A DNA stretch of 64,000 nucleotides from Streptomyces sp. NBC_00237 (lineage in GTDB: Bacteria > Actinomycetota > Actinomycetes > Streptomycetales > Streptomycetaceae): NCBI RefSeq assembly GCF_026342435.1, contig NZ_JAPEMT010000005.1:248001-312000 (forward strand), given 5' to 3'. The notes beneath the pieces were generated by a model. That model saw only the letters and a list, made by a program, of their open reading frames with translations, had not been told where the DNA came from and ran no database searches. The position numbers were made by a program, and so were the translations under genes. Position 1 is the stretch's first letter. Every line of letters begins with the position of its first letter. This document shows positions 42,347 through 50,088 of this stretch, in pieces.

Positions 42347-42362
42347 CGTTTCACGTGAAACA
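42347..42362. promoter_or_regulatory. parS-like ParB-binding palindrome
   Basis: The 14-bp perfect palindrome GTTTCACGTGAAAC (42348-42361) followed by A equals the core of the parS consensus TGTTTCACGTGAAACA, with one mismatch at the first outer base (C). It lies in the gap between gatD and pfkA. Most streptomycete parS copies cluster around oriC; no replication genes are in this window. Confidence 0.8.
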
Positions 42363-42420
42363 GGCGGTGCGCGCCGTGAGGAGGCGTCAGGCCGGCTGCG
42401 GCGTGCGCCGTGAGCGGGTG

Positions 42421-43158
42421 TCAGGCGGGCTGCGTGGCGCTGGCGATGCGCTCGGCGCGCAGCGCCTCGTACCAGCGGTCGTCGGTGGGCGGCAGCGCGT
42501 TCACGTCGAGGGCCAGCTTCAGCAGCAGGTCCGCGATCTGCGGGTTCCGGGCGAGAACCGGACCGTGCATGTACGTGCCGAACACGGTGTCGTTGTACGC
42601 GCCTTCGGTGCCGTCGCCCGTGCCGTTGCCCTTGCCGAGGCGGACCCGGGCGAAGGGTCGGGCGGTGGGGCCGAGGTGGGTGATGCCCTGGTGGTTCTCG
42701 AAGCCGGTGAGCTGCGGGAGGTTCAGCGGGGCGTCGATGTCGGCGAGCACGTCGCCGACGCAGCGCTCGCCCTCACCACGGGTGGAGATGACGTCGAGCA
42801 GGCCGAGGCCCTGCTCGCGCTGCCCGAGGTCGTTGATGAACTCGTGGCCGAGGATCTGGTACCCGGCGCACACCGAGAAGACGATCGCGCCGTTGGAGAC
42901 GGCACGGCTGAGCCCGCCGTCCTTGCGCAGCCGCTCGGCGGCCAGCCGCTGGGGTCGGTCCTCACCGCCGCCGATCAGGTAGATGTCGCCCGAGGTGGGC
43001 ACGGGCTGGTCGCTGCGTACGTCCACACGCTGCACGTCGAGGCCCCGCTGGCGGGCCCGGCGCTCGACGACGAGGGCGTTGCCCTGGTCGCCGTACGTGC
43101 TGAGGAGGTCGGGGTAGATCCAGACCAGCCGCAGACTGTTGTCGTTCATTCGAGTCAT
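42421..43158 (-). CDS. gatD: lipid II isoglutaminyl synthase, glutaminase subunit
   Basis: Class I glutamine amidotransferase of 245 residues (CobQ/GatD-like) that supplies ammonia to amidate the alpha-carboxyl of D-Glu in lipid II. The nucleophile is Cys97 (FSVCAGYQILGHEF) and the catalytic histidine His198 (GTYMHGPVLARNP). It follows murT after 16 bases, the standard order of the complex. ATG 43149 is an alternative start. Confidence 0.93.
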   Translation of the reverse strand: MTRMNDNSLRLVWIYPDLLSTYGDQGNALVVERRARQRGLDVQRVDVRSDQPVPTSGDIYLIGGGEDRPQRLAAERLRKDGGLSRAVSNGAIVFSVCAGYQILGHEFINDLGQREQGLGLLDVISTRGEGERCVGDVLADIDAPLNLPQLTGFENHQGITHLGPTARPFARVRLGKGNGTGDGTEGAYNDTVFGTYMHGPVLARNPQIADLLLKLALDVNALPPTDDRWYEALRAERIASATQPA

Positions 43159-43174
43159 GTCCCTGCGGTTTCTG

Positions 43175-44413
43175 TCAGTTGCCGACGCGGCGGCGGAGGT
43201 CCTGGAACGCGGTGTAGTTGGCGATCGTCTCGATCAGGCCGGGCGGTGCCATCTGCACGGCCTCGTCGAGGGTCTCGCACACCCGGAACTCCAGGTTGGC
43301 GACTTCGAGGCGGACCGCCAGGTCCAGCTTGCGGTCGCCGAGCACGAAGATCGGGTGACCGGCGAGCCGGGTGTAGTCGACGTCCCACAGCCAGGAGGTG
43401 TCGGTGCCGTCGGCGCCACGGGCGTTCACGGACAGGATCACCGGCGTCGGCGGCGGGTTGATCAGCGAGAACGTCTCCAGCCACCCGGCCGGGTTCTTCG
43501 CGAGCAGCAGCCGCAGTTCACGGCCCTGGTACTGGACGACGTCGTACCGTCCGGCCACCGCCTGCACCTGGTACATGCGCTCCAGCGCCACCTGCGGGGG
43601 CACCCCGAAGGTCGCCGCGACGGCGGCCGACGTGGCCGCGTTCGCCTTGTTGGCGCGGCCCGGCAGCTGGAGGTGGATCGGCCACGCCGAGCCGTGCGGG
43701 TCCAGGACGTGGTCGCCGGAGAGCACCCAGCTCGGCGTCGGACGGCGGAAGCCGCACTCGCCGCAGAACCAGTCGTCGCCGGGACGCTGCATCACACCGC
43801 CGCAGGAGGGGCACGACCAGGCGTCGTCCTTCCACTCCTGACCGGCCGCCACCCACACCACGTTCGGCGACGAGGACGCCGCCCACACGATCAGCGGGTC
43901 GTCCGCGTTCGCGATCACGACGGCCTTGGAACCGGCCAGACCCTCACGCCACTTCTCCGCCAGCATGCGGGTCTCGGCGGCCCGGTCGAGCTGGTCGCGC
44001 GAGAGGTTCAGCAGCGCGATCGCCTTCGGCGTCACATCGCGCGCCACCCCCGCCAGGTACTTCTCGTCGACCTCGATCACGCCGTACTTCGCGTCCGAGC
44101 CGCCCGCGAGGGCGGACGTGATGCCCGCGGGCATGTTCGCGCCGAGCGCGTTCGACACGACAGGACCGCTGGCCCGCAGGGCCTCCGCGATCAGCCGGGT
44201 CGTCGTCGTCTTGCCGTTCGTCGCCGAGACAAGCACCACGTCCAGGTGGTTCGCGAGTCGTCCCAGCAGGTCCGGGTCGAGCCTGAGCGCGACCTTTCCG
44301 CCGATCACCGAACCGCTGCCGCGCCCCGCGGCGCGGGACACCGCCGCCGCGGCCTTGCCTGCCGTCACGGCCAGCTTGGCCCGCGGCGACAACGGCTCCG
44401 TGTTGCCTGCCAT
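43175..44413 (-). CDS. murT: lipid II isoglutaminyl synthase, Mur-ligase-like subunit
   Basis: Mur ligase homologue of 412 residues. ATP-binding motif SATNGKTTTTRLIAEAL (63-79), NLSRDQLDR central motif, and a C-terminal DUF1727 domain. A zinc ribbon with Cys201, Cys204, Cys217 and Cys220 interrupts the central domain, as in MurT of other Gram-positives. With GatD it amidates D-Glu of lipid II, needed for efficient cross-linking. A GTG at 44419 lies closer to the AAGGAGG site and may be the true start. Confidence 0.93.
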   Translation of the reverse strand: MAGNTEPLSPRAKLAVTAGKAAAAVSRAAGRGSGSVIGGKVALRLDPDLLGRLANHLDVVLVSATNGKTTTTRLIAEALRASGPVVSNALGANMPAGITSALAGGSDAKYGVIEVDEKYLAGVARDVTPKAIALLNLSRDQLDRAAETRMLAEKWREGLAGSKAVVIANADDPLIVWAASSSPNVVWVAAGQEWKDDAWSCPSCGGVMQRPGDDWFCGECGFRRPTPSWVLSGDHVLDPHGSAWPIHLQLPGRANKANAATSAAVAATFGVPPQVALERMYQVQAVAGRYDVVQYQGRELRLLLAKNPAGWLETFSLINPPPTPVILSVNARGADGTDTSWLWDVDYTRLAGHPIFVLGDRKLDLAVRLEVANLEFRVCETLDEAVQMAPPGLIETIANYTAFQDLRRRVGN

Positions 44414-44585
44414 CGTCACTGATCCTCCTTGCATCCGGCGCCGCACTTGCCCCAGGTCCACCGGTCAACAGTCCGGGCTCAGCCTATCGAGGTCCCGCCG
44501 CCTGCCCGAACCGCGGCACCCGTGGGGAAGGGCGCGGACCAGCCTCGACCGTACGTGACGCGCGGCGGAACGTACGCTTGCGGCC

Positions 44586-45140
44586 ATGCGACACCGCCCC
44601 ATTCCCGGCAGTTCCGGCACCGTACGCCCCATGACGCTGCACGGCGAGCCCGTCCTGCACGCCCCGTGCGAGCCCGTCACCGACTTCGACGCGTCCCTGG
44701 CCCGCCTCGTCGAGGACATGTTCGCGACGATGTACGCGGCCGAGGGCGTCGGCCTCGCCGCCAACCAGGTCGGCACCTCGCTCCGCGTCTTCGTCTACGA
44801 CTGCCCGGACGACGACGAGGTCCGCCACCTCGGCCACGTCGTGAACCCCCGCCTGGTGGAGGCGGACGGCGTCGTCGTACGAGGCGCGGAAGGCTGCCTC
44901 TCCCTGCCGGGCCTGGAGGCGGGCACGCCGCGCTACGACCACGCGGTGGTCGAGGGCTTCACGATGACGGGAGAGCCGGTCACGATTTCCGGCACCGGCT
45001 TCTTCGCGCGCTGCCTCCAGCACGAGTGCGACCACCTCGACGGCACGGTCTACCCGGACCGCCTCACTGGCTGGCGCAAGTCCAAGGTCCTCCGCGAGGC
45101 CCGCAGGGCGAAGTGGAACCGCTCCGCACAAGGGGCGTGA
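44586..45140 (+). CDS. def: peptide deformylase
   Basis: Metalloenzyme of 184 residues that removes the N-formyl group from nascent proteins. All three motifs are present: GVGLAANQVG, EGCLSLPG with the metal-binding cysteine, and QHECDHLDG with the two metal-binding histidines and catalytic Glu. ATG 44586 gives the usual MRH..PG N-terminus; there is no clear ribosome site, so a leaderless or short-leader mRNA is possible. It is divergent from murT. Confidence 0.95.
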   Translation: MRHRPIPGSSGTVRPMTLHGEPVLHAPCEPVTDFDASLARLVEDMFATMYAAEGVGLAANQVGTSLRVFVYDCPDDDEVRHLGHVVNPRLVEADGVVVRGAEGCLSLPGLEAGTPRYDHAVVEGFTMTGEPVTISGTGFFARCLQHECDHLDGTVYPDRLTGWRKSKVLREARRAKWNRSAQGA

Positions 45141-45171
45141 CCGCACGGGGCCCGAGCGGGGCCGCCCGTAC

Positions 45172-45825
45172 CTAGAATCCCGGCCCGCCCGGCCGATCCC
45201 CCGCAGCGGCCAGCCGGCCCCACAGCAGATCCGCCAGACTGCCCACCAACTCCGCCCGCGAACAAGGCCGCTCACCGAGCCACCAGTCTCCCGCCGCATG
45301 CATCATGCCGACGATGCCGTGCCCCCACACCCGCGCCAGCTGCTCACTGTTCGGCCCGAGGTCCACCCGCTCGGCGATCACCTCGGCCAGCTCCTCGCCC
45401 ATCCGCCGCAGCAGCGGCGCCGAGTGCCGCCCGACGTCGAACCCCTGCTCGGGCGTCGGAGCGGCGGCGTCCTCCGCAGGGTGCATCAGGAACCGGTAGA
45501 CCTGCGGACGCGCCTCGATCGCCGCGAGATACGTGTCGAGGGTCCGCTCCACCCGCTCACGCCGCTCCGCCGGAGCGTCCAGCGCGGCACGCAGGGCGGC
45601 CAGCAACGCGTCGGTGTGCCGCTTGGCGAGGGCGCGGTAGAGACCGCCCTTGTCACCGAAGTGCCGGTAGAGGATCGGCTTGGTGATCCCGGCCTCGGCC
45701 GCTATGGCGTTCATGGAGGCTTGCGGACCGTCCCGCAGGACCACCCGGTCCGCGGCTTCGAGCAGCTCGCGCCGCCGGGTCTCGGCACTCGACCGCTGCG
45801 TTCCGGCCTGCTGTGTGGTCTCCAT
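45172..45825 (-). CDS. TetR-family transcriptional regulator
   Basis: Regulator of 217 residues: TetR helix-turn-helix at about 12-58 (RRRELLEAADRVVLRDGPQASMNAIAAEAGITKPILYRHFGDKGGLY) spread over that span, then a C-terminal ligand domain with a conserved FLMHP and WGHGIVGMMHAAGDWWL. ATG 45825 follows GGGGAG by about six bases. It is divergent from the acyl-CoA dehydrogenase gene and the intergenic region has nested inverted repeats, so it probably represses that gene in response to an acyl-CoA or fatty acid. Confidence 0.92.
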   Translation of the reverse strand: METTQQAGTQRSSAETRRRELLEAADRVVLRDGPQASMNAIAAEAGITKPILYRHFGDKGGLYRALAKRHTDALLAALRAALDAPAERRERVERTLDTYLAAIEARPQVYRFLMHPAEDAAAPTPEQGFDVGRHSAPLLRRMGEELAEVIAERVDLGPNSEQLARVWGHGIVGMMHAAGDWWLGERPCSRAELVGSLADLLWGRLAAAGDRPGGPGF

Positions 45826-45901
45826 CGTGTGCTCTCCCCGCCCAGGTGATTCCGTTCCGTGACGCCCGCGCAACGTAACACTGCCGGTCCGCAGCCGACT
45901 G

Positions 45902-45950
45902 TTGACAGGGGCTACCCGTGGGTAACACACTCGTGGTTACCGCAAGTAAC
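45902..45950. promoter_or_regulatory. promoter/operator region of the acyl-CoA dehydrogenase
   Basis: A consensus -35 TTGACA (45902-45907) is followed by nested inverted repeats: TACCC-GT-GGGTA (45913-45924), GGTAAC-N9-GTTACC (45921-45941) and GTTAC-CGCAA-GTAAC (45936-45950). Their position between -35 and the start codon suits repression by the divergent TetR protein. A clear -10 is not obvious. Confidence 0.5.
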
Positions 45951-45970
45951 GTGCACGTGCTGGAGGGGAC

Positions 45971-47200
45971 ATGGCCGAGTTCACGCTCGATCTCAACGAT
46001 GACCAGAAGCAGGTCCGCGACTGGATCCACGGCTTCGCAGCCGAGGTGATCCGCCCGGCCGCGGCGGAGTGGGACGAACGTGAGGAAACGCCCTGGCCCG
46101 TCATCCAGGAAGCCGCCAAGGTCGGAATCTACTCCCTCGACTTCTACGCCCAGCAGTACTTCGACCCTACGGGCCTGGGCATCCCCATGGCTATGGAAGA
46201 GCTCTTCTGGGGCGACGCGGGAATCGCCCTCTCGATCGTCGGCACGGGTCTCGCCGCGGTCGGCGTCCTCGCGAACGGCACCGAGGAGCAGATCGGCACC
46301 TGGATACCGCAGATGTACGGCGACGCGAACGACGTGAAGGTCGCCGCCTTCTGCTCCTCCGAGCCGGACGCGGGCTCCGACGTCGCCTCGATGCGCACCC
46401 GCGCCGTCTACGACGAGGCCAAGGACGAATGGGTCCTCAACGGCACGAAGACCTGGGCCACCAACGGCGGCATAGCCAACGTCCACGTGATCGTCGCCTG
46501 TGTCGACCCGGCCCTGGGCTCGAAGGGCCACGCCTCCTTCATCGTCCCGCCCGCCACCCCCGGTCTCTCCCAGGGCCAGAAGTTCCAGAAGCACGGCATC
46601 CGGGCCTCGCACACGGCGGAGGTCGTCCTCGAAGACGTACGCATCCCCGGCTCGTGCCTCCTGGGCGGCAAGGAGAAGCTCGACGAACGCCTCGCCCGGG
46701 CCCGCGAGCGGGCGGCCAAGGGCGGCGGCGAGCGCGTGAAGAACGCCGCCATGGCCACCTTCGAGGCATCCCGTCCCGCAGTCGGCGCGATGGCGGTCGG
46801 CACGGCCCGCGCGGCCTACGAGGTCGCCCTCGACTACGCGAAGACCCGCGAACAGTTCGGCCGCCCCATCATCGACAACCAGGGCATCGCCTTCCAGCTC
46901 GCCGACATGCGCACCCAGATCGACGCCGCCCGCCTCCTCGTCTGGCGGGCCTCCTGGATGGCCGTCTCGGGCAAGCCGTTCACGGCGGCGGAGGGCTCCA
47001 TGTCCAAGCTCTACGCGAGCGAGGTCGCCAAGAAGGTCACGGCGCAGGCGATCCAGATCCTGGGCGGCAACGGCTACACACGGGAGTACCCGGTGGAGCG
47101 GATGCACCGCGACGCGGCGATCTACACCATCTTCGAGGGCACGAGCGAGATCCAGCGCCTGGTGATCGCGAGGACCCTGTCGGGAATGCCGATCCGCTAG
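45971..47200 (+). CDS. acyl-CoA dehydrogenase
   Basis: FAD flavoenzyme of 409 residues that introduces the 2,3-double bond in an acyl-CoA. Visible are EPDAGSDVASM and LNGTKTWATNGGIANVHVIV (FAD/substrate side), KTREQFGRPIIDNQGIAFQLADM, and the C-terminal QILGGNGYTREYPVERMHRDA and FEGTSEIQR with the catalytic glutamate. ATG 45971 has GGAGGGG upstream. Chain-length specificity is unknown. Likely controlled by the divergent TetR regulator. Confidence 0.94.
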   Translation: MAEFTLDLNDDQKQVRDWIHGFAAEVIRPAAAEWDEREETPWPVIQEAAKVGIYSLDFYAQQYFDPTGLGIPMAMEELFWGDAGIALSIVGTGLAAVGVLANGTEEQIGTWIPQMYGDANDVKVAAFCSSEPDAGSDVASMRTRAVYDEAKDEWVLNGTKTWATNGGIANVHVIVACVDPALGSKGHASFIVPPATPGLSQGQKFQKHGIRASHTAEVVLEDVRIPGSCLLGGKEKLDERLARARERAAKGGGERVKNAAMATFEASRPAVGAMAVGTARAAYEVALDYAKTREQFGRPIIDNQGIAFQLADMRTQIDAARLLVWRASWMAVSGKPFTAAEGSMSKLYASEVAKKVTAQAIQILGGNGYTREYPVERMHRDAAIYTIFEGTSEIQRLVIARTLSGMPIR

Positions 47201-47202
47201 GA

Positions 47203-47248
47203 ACGGAACGGGGGCCACGGGGACCAGCCCCCGTGGCCCCCGTTCCGT
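47203..47248. terminator. bidirectional hairpin between acyl-CoA dehydrogenase and GPx
   Basis: ACGGAACGGGGGCCACGGGG (47203-47222) pairs perfectly over 20 bp with 47229-47248, six-base loop. It lies between convergent genes ending at 47200 and 47257. Confidence 0.88.
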
Positions 47249-47256
47249 GAGCGAGG

Positions 47257-47748
47257 TCAGCCCTGCGGCAGCTGCGCCTCGATCGCCGCTACGAGTACCG
47301 CGTCGGCCGGCTCCGTGCGCGGGCGGAAGCGGCCCGCGACCTCGCCCGAGGGGGAGAGCAGGAACTTCTCGAAGTTCCACTGGACGTCGCCCGCCTCGCC
47401 CTCCGCGTCCGCGACCTCGGTCAGGGCGGTGTAGAGGGGGTGGCGGTGCTCGCCGTTGACCTCGATCTTCTCGAGGAGGGGGAAAGTGACGCCGTAGCCG
47501 GCGGAGCAGAAAGCGGCGATCTCCTCGGCGCTGCCCGGCTCCTGGCCCGCGAACTGGTTGCAGGGGACACCGAGCACCGTGAAGCCCCGGTCGGCGTACG
47601 TCTTCTGGAGTTCTTCGAGGCCCGCGTACTGGGGAGTGAGGCCGCACTTGGAGGCGACGTTGACGATCAGGACGGCCTTGCCCTTGTGCGCGGCCAGGCT
47701 CGTCGGCGTGCCGTCCAGCGTGTGCAGCGGGATGTCGTACAGGCTCAT
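47257..47748 (-). CDS. glutathione peroxidase family protein (cysteine type)
   Basis: Thiol peroxidase of 163 residues. The peroxidatic Cys35 lies in NVASKCGLTPQY, followed by VLGVPCNQFAGQEPG and the tryptophan/asparagine motif WNFEKFLL. Cysteine replaces selenocysteine, so it is probably thioredoxin- or mycothiol-linked rather than glutathione-dependent in an actinomycete (inference). AGGAG lies upstream of ATG 47748. Confidence 0.93.
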   Translation of the reverse strand: MSLYDIPLHTLDGTPTSLAAHKGKAVLIVNVASKCGLTPQYAGLEELQKTYADRGFTVLGVPCNQFAGQEPGSAEEIAAFCSAGYGVTFPLLEKIEVNGEHRHPLYTALTEVADAEGEAGDVQWNFEKFLLSPSGEVAGRFRPRTEPADAVLVAAIEAQLPQG

Positions 47749-47822
47749 GAGTTTCTTCTCCTGTTGCGTCCGGCGTGATTCGTCGGAGACCCAGCCGCAG
47801 GCTAACCCCCGCCGCACTCTGA

Positions 47823-48740
47823 TCAGGCAACCGCCCTTGAGGGCCCCGTGAGCCCCGCGAGGATGACGGAGCGGGAGAGGTTGCGGGGCCGGTCGGGGTT
47901 CATGTTGCGGCGGGCGGCGAGTTCCACCGCGAGGCGCTGGGCGCGGACCAGGGAGGCGACCGGGTCGAGTGCGTCGGCGCTGAACAGGGCTCCGGTGACG
48001 CTCACTTCGTCCTCCAGTCCGGCCGGGGGCTCGCCGAAGGACCAGACCAGGCTGTTCTCGTCGCTGATGCTGATGGGGCCGTGACGGTACTCCATCGCCG
48101 CGTACGACTCGGTCCACGCACGGGCCGCCTCGCGCAGCTTCAGGGCCGCCTCGTCGGCGAGGCCGACCGTCCAGCCTCGGCCCAGGAAGGTGAACTGGGT
48201 GCGGTGGGACCAGGGGCGGGGGAGGGGTTCCTCCACGGCCAGTTCGCCGTCGGCGATGGAGGCGGAGAGATCGAAGCCGAGGGCGGAGCGCAGGAGCTGG
48301 AGGGACGTGTTGGCGAAGCGGGTCTGGACGACGGACCTCTCGTCGGCGAAGGACAGGTCCACGAGGGCGTCGGCGCAGTCGGCGACCGGGCCGTCGGGTA
48401 CGCCGGTCAGGGCGACGGTGGGGATGCGGCCGTGCACCTCGTCGAGGAGGGAGAGGACTTCGGTCGTCGTGCCCGAGCGGGTGATGGCGACGATCCGGTC
48501 GTACGGGCGGGCGAGCGCGGCCTCGGAGGCGGCGTGGGCGTCGGTCTCGCCCTGACCCGCGCGCTCGCGGAGGACGGCGTAGGCGCGTGCCATGAAGAAC
48601 GACGTGCCGCAGCCGACGACGGCGACCCGCTCGCCGGGCTGCGGCAGCCCGTGTCCGACGGTGGCGGCCAGTTGGGCGGCCCGCGCCCAGCAGGCGGGCT
48701 GTGAGGCGATCTCGGCGGTGACGTGGGCTGCGGCGGTCAT
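47823..48740 (-). CDS. SIS-domain sugar isomerase/deaminase-like protein
   Basis: Protein of 305 residues with two SIS (sugar isomerase) domains, about 30-150 and 170-300, resembling the isomerase half of GlmS or AgaS. Sugar-phosphate-binding serines appear in VVGCGTSFFMARAYA and ITRSGTTTEVL. There is no glutamine amidotransferase half. It may act on an amino-sugar phosphate. It is divergent from the 374-residue hypothetical; TGAGCAAT is repeated in the region between. Confidence 0.88.
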   Translation of the reverse strand: MTAAAHVTAEIASQPACWARAAQLAATVGHGLPQPGERVAVVGCGTSFFMARAYAVLRERAGQGETDAHAASEAALARPYDRIVAITRSGTTTEVLSLLDEVHGRIPTVALTGVPDGPVADCADALVDLSFADERSVVQTRFANTSLQLLRSALGFDLSASIADGELAVEEPLPRPWSHRTQFTFLGRGWTVGLADEAALKLREAARAWTESYAAMEYRHGPISISDENSLVWSFGEPPAGLEDEVSVTGALFSADALDPVASLVRAQRLAVELAARRNMNPDRPRNLSRSVILAGLTGPSRAVA

Positions 48741-48816
48741 GGTGCGTCCCCCCGGGGAGGTAAGGAAGTGTGGTGCGTGCTGGCCTGATTGTGAGGGTGG
48801 GGTGGGGGGTGCGCAA

Positions 48817-48918
48817 TGAGCAATCAGTGAGCAATGAGGGAGTAATCGGGGATGAGTTCTGGGGAGGGGGGAAGACCGTTGCGGAGAGGTGTTGTCAGCG
48901 GTGCGTTGTCAGTGGTGC
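48817..48918. repeat. short direct repeats in the SIS/hypothetical intergenic region
   Basis: TGAGCAAT occurs at 48817-48824 and 48828-48835 (11-base period, one helical turn). GTTGTCAGCGGTGC (48891-48904) is followed at once by GTTGTCAGTGGTGC (48905-48918). Both lie between two divergent genes and could be regulator sites or replication slippage. Confidence 0.6.
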
Positions 48919-48934
48919 GTCCTACGCTCGGTTC

Positions 48935-50059
48935 ATGTCTACGCAAACGCGTGATCCGAGCCTGCTGGAGCGGCAGACCGCCGAGTACCGGGAGTTGGCC
49001 GCACAGGGCGGGCTGCCCGCACTCGCCCGCGCGGTGATCCGTTCCGCCTGCCGCAACGGTGCGGCGACCGGCCCTGGTCCGCCCGCCATGGGCCTGCTGC
49101 GGTCGCTGCCCGACGCGGACCGGTTGGCCCTCGGCCGGATCTGGGCCCACGAACTGCCCAGGATCCCGCTTCACGGCCCTTACGCCTTCGAGGAGTTCGG
49201 CCGCACCCCGGCCCATGTGCGCGGCGAACTCCTCACCGTGGCCAGTGGCGTCGTCCGGGGCCTGGACGGCGACCTCCTCGCCGCCGAACGGCGCACCAGG
49301 CTGGCCGAGCTGAGCCGACTGTACGAGACCGGTCCCGGCAACCGGGACTGGGAGCTCGCCGTCGCGGAACTGGCCGCCGGCCGCGCGCCCGCCCCCGACG
49401 TCGTCGCGGTCTTCCGCCGCACCGCCCTCGGCCCCGGCGCCCCGCGAGCCCTGCGCGAGACGGCCGCCGCACTTCCGGGGCCGGTGCTCAATCCCGGTGA
49501 GCCCTGGGCGGACCTGGCCCTCCGGGAGGCGACGGGCGGCCCGTTGGAGGTGCTCCTCGCGCACCCGGCACCGCCCACCGCCCGTGCCCCCTCCGCCCGG
49601 TGGGCCCGCACTTCCCGTGCGGTGCTCGCCCGAGCGGGGCCCGAGTGGTCCCGGCAGCGCCTGCACGGATGGTGCGACGCCTTCGGCCTGCCCCGTACGG
49701 TCCCGCTGCACGCCTACCGGCCGGTGCACCCCGACGCCGGGCAGCCGCCCGATCCGTACAACTGCGCAGTGCTGCGCGGCGTGGTCTGGTCGCTCGGGCT
49801 CCTTCCTTGCGCCCCGGACACAGCGCGCACCCTTGCGGGCCTCACCGTGGCCGCGCTGCGCCCCCTGCGCGACGGGAGAGCCGTCGCTCCCGCCGTGGCG
49901 GAAGCCGCCGTCACCGCCCTGGGGCTCCTGGGCGACACCGCAGCCCGGGACGAGCTCGCCGGGCTGACCCGCCGGGTGATCCACCGGGGCACGACCCGCA
50001 GCATCGCCACCGCCACCGCCCTCGCCGGAACCGGAACCGGAACCGGAACCGGGAGGTGA
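48935..50059 (+). CDS. uncharacterised protein
   Basis: Protein of 374 residues, rich in Ala, Arg and Leu, probably all-helical, without signal peptide or membrane segment. I do not recognise it. Features: ALARAVIRSACRNG near the N-terminus, WAHELPRIPLHGPYAFEEFG, and a conserved-looking PDPYNCAVLRGVVWSLGLLP that could be a HEAT-like helical repeat region. Residues 363-373 are a GTGTGTGTG run encoded by four GGAACC repeats, a likely slippage product. It ends 29 bases before the convergent GntR/LacI regulator. Confidence 0.75.
   Translation: MSTQTRDPSLLERQTAEYRELAAQGGLPALARAVIRSACRNGAATGPGPPAMGLLRSLPDADRLALGRIWAHELPRIPLHGPYAFEEFGRTPAHVRGELLTVASGVVRGLDGDLLAAERRTRLAELSRLYETGPGNRDWELAVAELAAGRAPAPDVVAVFRRTALGPGAPRALRETAAALPGPVLNPGEPWADLALREATGGPLEVLLAHPAPPTARAPSARWARTSRAVLARAGPEWSRQRLHGWCDAFGLPRTVPLHAYRPVHPDAGQPPDPYNCAVLRGVVWSLGLLPCAPDTARTLAGLTVAALRPLRDGRAVAPAVAEAAVTALGLLGDTAARDELAGLTRRVIHRGTTRSIATATALAGTGTGTGTGR
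50027..50050 (+). repeat. (GGAACC)4 microsatellite at a gene 3' end
   Basis: Four exact copies of GGAACC encode the Gly-Thr repeat at the end of the 374-residue protein. Copy number can vary by slippage in units of two codons without a frameshift. Confidence 0.85.
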
Positions 50060-50088
50060 AGTCGCCTCGACGTCTCCTCCCGCAGCCC

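Noticed and set aside
44524..44585. SigR-type promoter before def (GGGAAG with GTAC downstream)
   Set aside because: The spacing and -10 do not match GGAAT-N18-GTT well enough.
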